Assembly (NCBI GenBank): GCA_903835145.1
Contig: CAILMA010000014.1
Coordinates: forward strand, 1-6,271
DNA: 6,271 nucleotides
Reading direction: 5' to 3'
From: an uncultured Bacteroidota bacterium
GTDB taxonomy: Bacteria; Bacteroidota; Bacteroidia; Chitinophagales; Chitinophagaceae
Position numbers and translations under genes: made by a program. Below, piece by piece: positions 5,127 through 6,271 of this stretch. The notes under the pieces were generated by a model. That model was given only the letters and a program-made list of their open reading frames with translations. It ran no database searches and was not told the origin of the DNA. Numbering within the stretch: the first letter of the stretch is position 1; each line of letters starts with the position of its first letter.

Positions 5127-6271
5127 CTACTTTATGAGCTCTACTATCGGCTTACCTATGCAGCCGTTCGGCATTTGAATATGCAGCAATGCAGCGAGCG
5201 TAGCACTTATATCCGTCATATTTACAACGCTGTGGGTTTCGCCGTGCGGTATGTTCCAGCCATACCAAAGCAGCGGAATGTGGGTATCGTAGGGGTTCCA
5301 GCTGCCGTGGGTGGTACCTGTTAGCGTCATGCCATTCGCATTGCCATAGTCATACCAGCCGGGCTCCATTACACACTGAATGCAGCCGCTGCGCTTGCGG
5401 TTATAGCCGTTAATGGCCATCGTTCTGACAGGCTCAGGCACTGCTGCCTTCTCTATGTTCTCCATGTCTATCACATATTGCATGCCGGGCTGCACTTTAA
5501 GCCAGTCCATTACCAGTTCCTTTATTTTATTACGGTCTGCGCCGGTTTGTTTTATCAGATTGTTATCCAGAAACACCTGATAGTTAATGATATCCATCAC
5601 ATAACGGGTGAAAGAATCGAGGTGGAGCTGTTCTTTAAGGTAATAATTAAGGTCTGGCACCTTGCCTGAATACCCTACTACATCGGCCGGCACATCCCTG
5701 TCTTTAAGGAAAATGCCATTGTGCGCAGCTGCATGGTCGGCTGTTAGGAAAAGCAGGTAGTTGCCCTTGCCCTCGGTCTCATCGAGATACTTGAGCAGCG
5801 CAGCTATTTCCTGATCAAGACGCAGGTACATGTCCTCAATCTCCATAGAGTTGGGTGCGAAAGTATGCCCTGCATAGTCGGTGCTGGAGAGGCTTATCGC
5901 AAGGAAATCGGTATTATCACCCATGCCCAGCTTTTCGCCATCGCGGCAAGCCTTAGCCATCATAAGCGTGTAGGTATTGCCGCCCGGCATCACTTTTATG
6001 GCAGAGAGGCGGTTGGTATCATTGAGCGTATCCACAATGTGCGGGAAGCCCGGCACTTTTTCGCCCTTACATATTTTGCCATAGTAAGCGCTGTAGTCTA
6101 CACTCTGGTCATATTCTTTGGCAGCAAGCAACGGGCGCCAGTTTAGCTTCGCAAGGCTATCCGTAATTTTGCGTTTGTTGAACGCTTGTAACCAAGCCGG
6201 ATTCTGATAAGGCTGAGCATAATAACTCGTAGTGGTAAACACCCCCTGAGTATCGTTATAAAAGTAAGCTG
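5127..6271 (-). CDS. PafA-type alkaline phosphatase family protein, C-terminal two thirds (5' end outside window)
   Basis: The frame stays open to the right edge, adding AYFYNDTQG before the GTG at 6240-6242, so the gene is partial and that GTG is not its start; 380 residues are visible. Family members are about 520-560 residues, with a signal peptide, and act in the periplasm as zinc phosphomonoesterases. Metal ligands of the alkaline-phosphatase superfamily are visible in order. They are D and H of SSTDYAGH (codons 5877-5879 and 5865-5867), DH of LFLTADHAAAH (5736-5738 and 5733-5735), and H of GTTHGSWNPYDTHIP (5307-5309). Also typical are RSG...PGWY and the end motif MPNGCIGKP. The nucleophile Thr/Ser and first metal Asp lie in the missing N-terminal part. 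It is first of the visible minus-strand cluster, and its TAG (5127-5129) lies 41 bp before the esterase ATG. Phosphodiesterase activity cannot be excluded from this portion. Confidence 0.9.
   Translation of the reverse strand, partial: AYFYNDTQGVFTTTSYYAQPYQNPAWLQAFNKRKITDSLAKLNWRPLLAAKEYDQSVDYSAYYGKICKGEKVPGFPHIVDTLNDTNRLSAIKVMPGGNTYTLMMAKACRDGEKLGMGDNTDFLAISLSSTDYAGHTFAPNSMEIEDMYLRLDQEIAALLKYLDETEGKGNYLLFLTADHAAAHNGIFLKDRDVPADVVGYSGKVPDLNYYLKEQLHLDSFTRYVMDIINYQVFLDNNLIKQTGADRNKIKELVMDWLKVQPGMQYVIDMENIEKAAVPEPVRTMAINGYNRKRSGCIQCVMEPGWYDYGNANGMTLTGTTHGSWNPYDTHIPLLWYGWNIPHGETHSVVNMTDISATLAALLHIQMPNGCIGKPIVELIK

Noticed and set aside
5127..6242. Complete 371-residue phosphatase starting at the GTG 6240-6242
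   Set aside because: The frame is open to the window edge with family-like residues before that GTG, and the visible protein lacks the N-terminal third with the nucleophile and signal peptide.

Overview
The window looks like chromosomal DNA from a member of the Bacteroidota, probably near the Chitinophagaceae. The basis is protein style: secreted proteins whose signal peptides end in A-Q, an Ig-like/PKD/SdrD_B-type modular surface protein, a PafA-type alkaline phosphatase, and a biotin carboxylase with a Lys/Gln-rich tail ending in a W-K-x-N-R motif. None of the visible start codons has a clear Shine-Dalgarno sequence, which also fits. The exact genus is not determinable from the sequence alone.

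Layout, left to right. Positions 1-135 (+) are the last 44 codons of an IS1595-family transposase, and the right end of that insertion sequence probably reaches about position 171. Converging on it, with the two stop codons directly abutting, is a 750-codon minus-strand gene (136-2388). It encodes a secreted, repeat-built protein: two ASH-like and three Ig-like modules, a PKD-like domain, then an SdrD_B-like domain. Its 3' end appears to have been cut off by the insertion sequence. A 432-bp non-coding stretch follows (2389-2820). It holds a weak Bacteroidota-type promoter candidate, a degenerate tandem repeat of about 50 bp with GATGCC/GGCATC palindromes, and a strong inverted repeat that could pair in two alternative ways.

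The right half is a minus-strand cluster with short gaps, read from right to left: a PafA-type alkaline phosphatase (5127-6271, N-terminus outside the window), a secreted alpha/beta-hydrolase esterase (4345-5085), and the biotin carboxylase AccC (2821-4299). The gaps of 41 and 45 bp suggest co-transcription. The two exported hydrolases plausibly act together on phosphate and ester substrates outside the cytoplasm. AccC is a cytoplasmic housekeeping enzyme with no visible link to them, and no biotin carrier gene is present here.

No clearly new biological system is visible. The most interesting points are the insertion-sequence junction that rewrites the end of the surface protein, and the structured intergenic region between accC and that gene.
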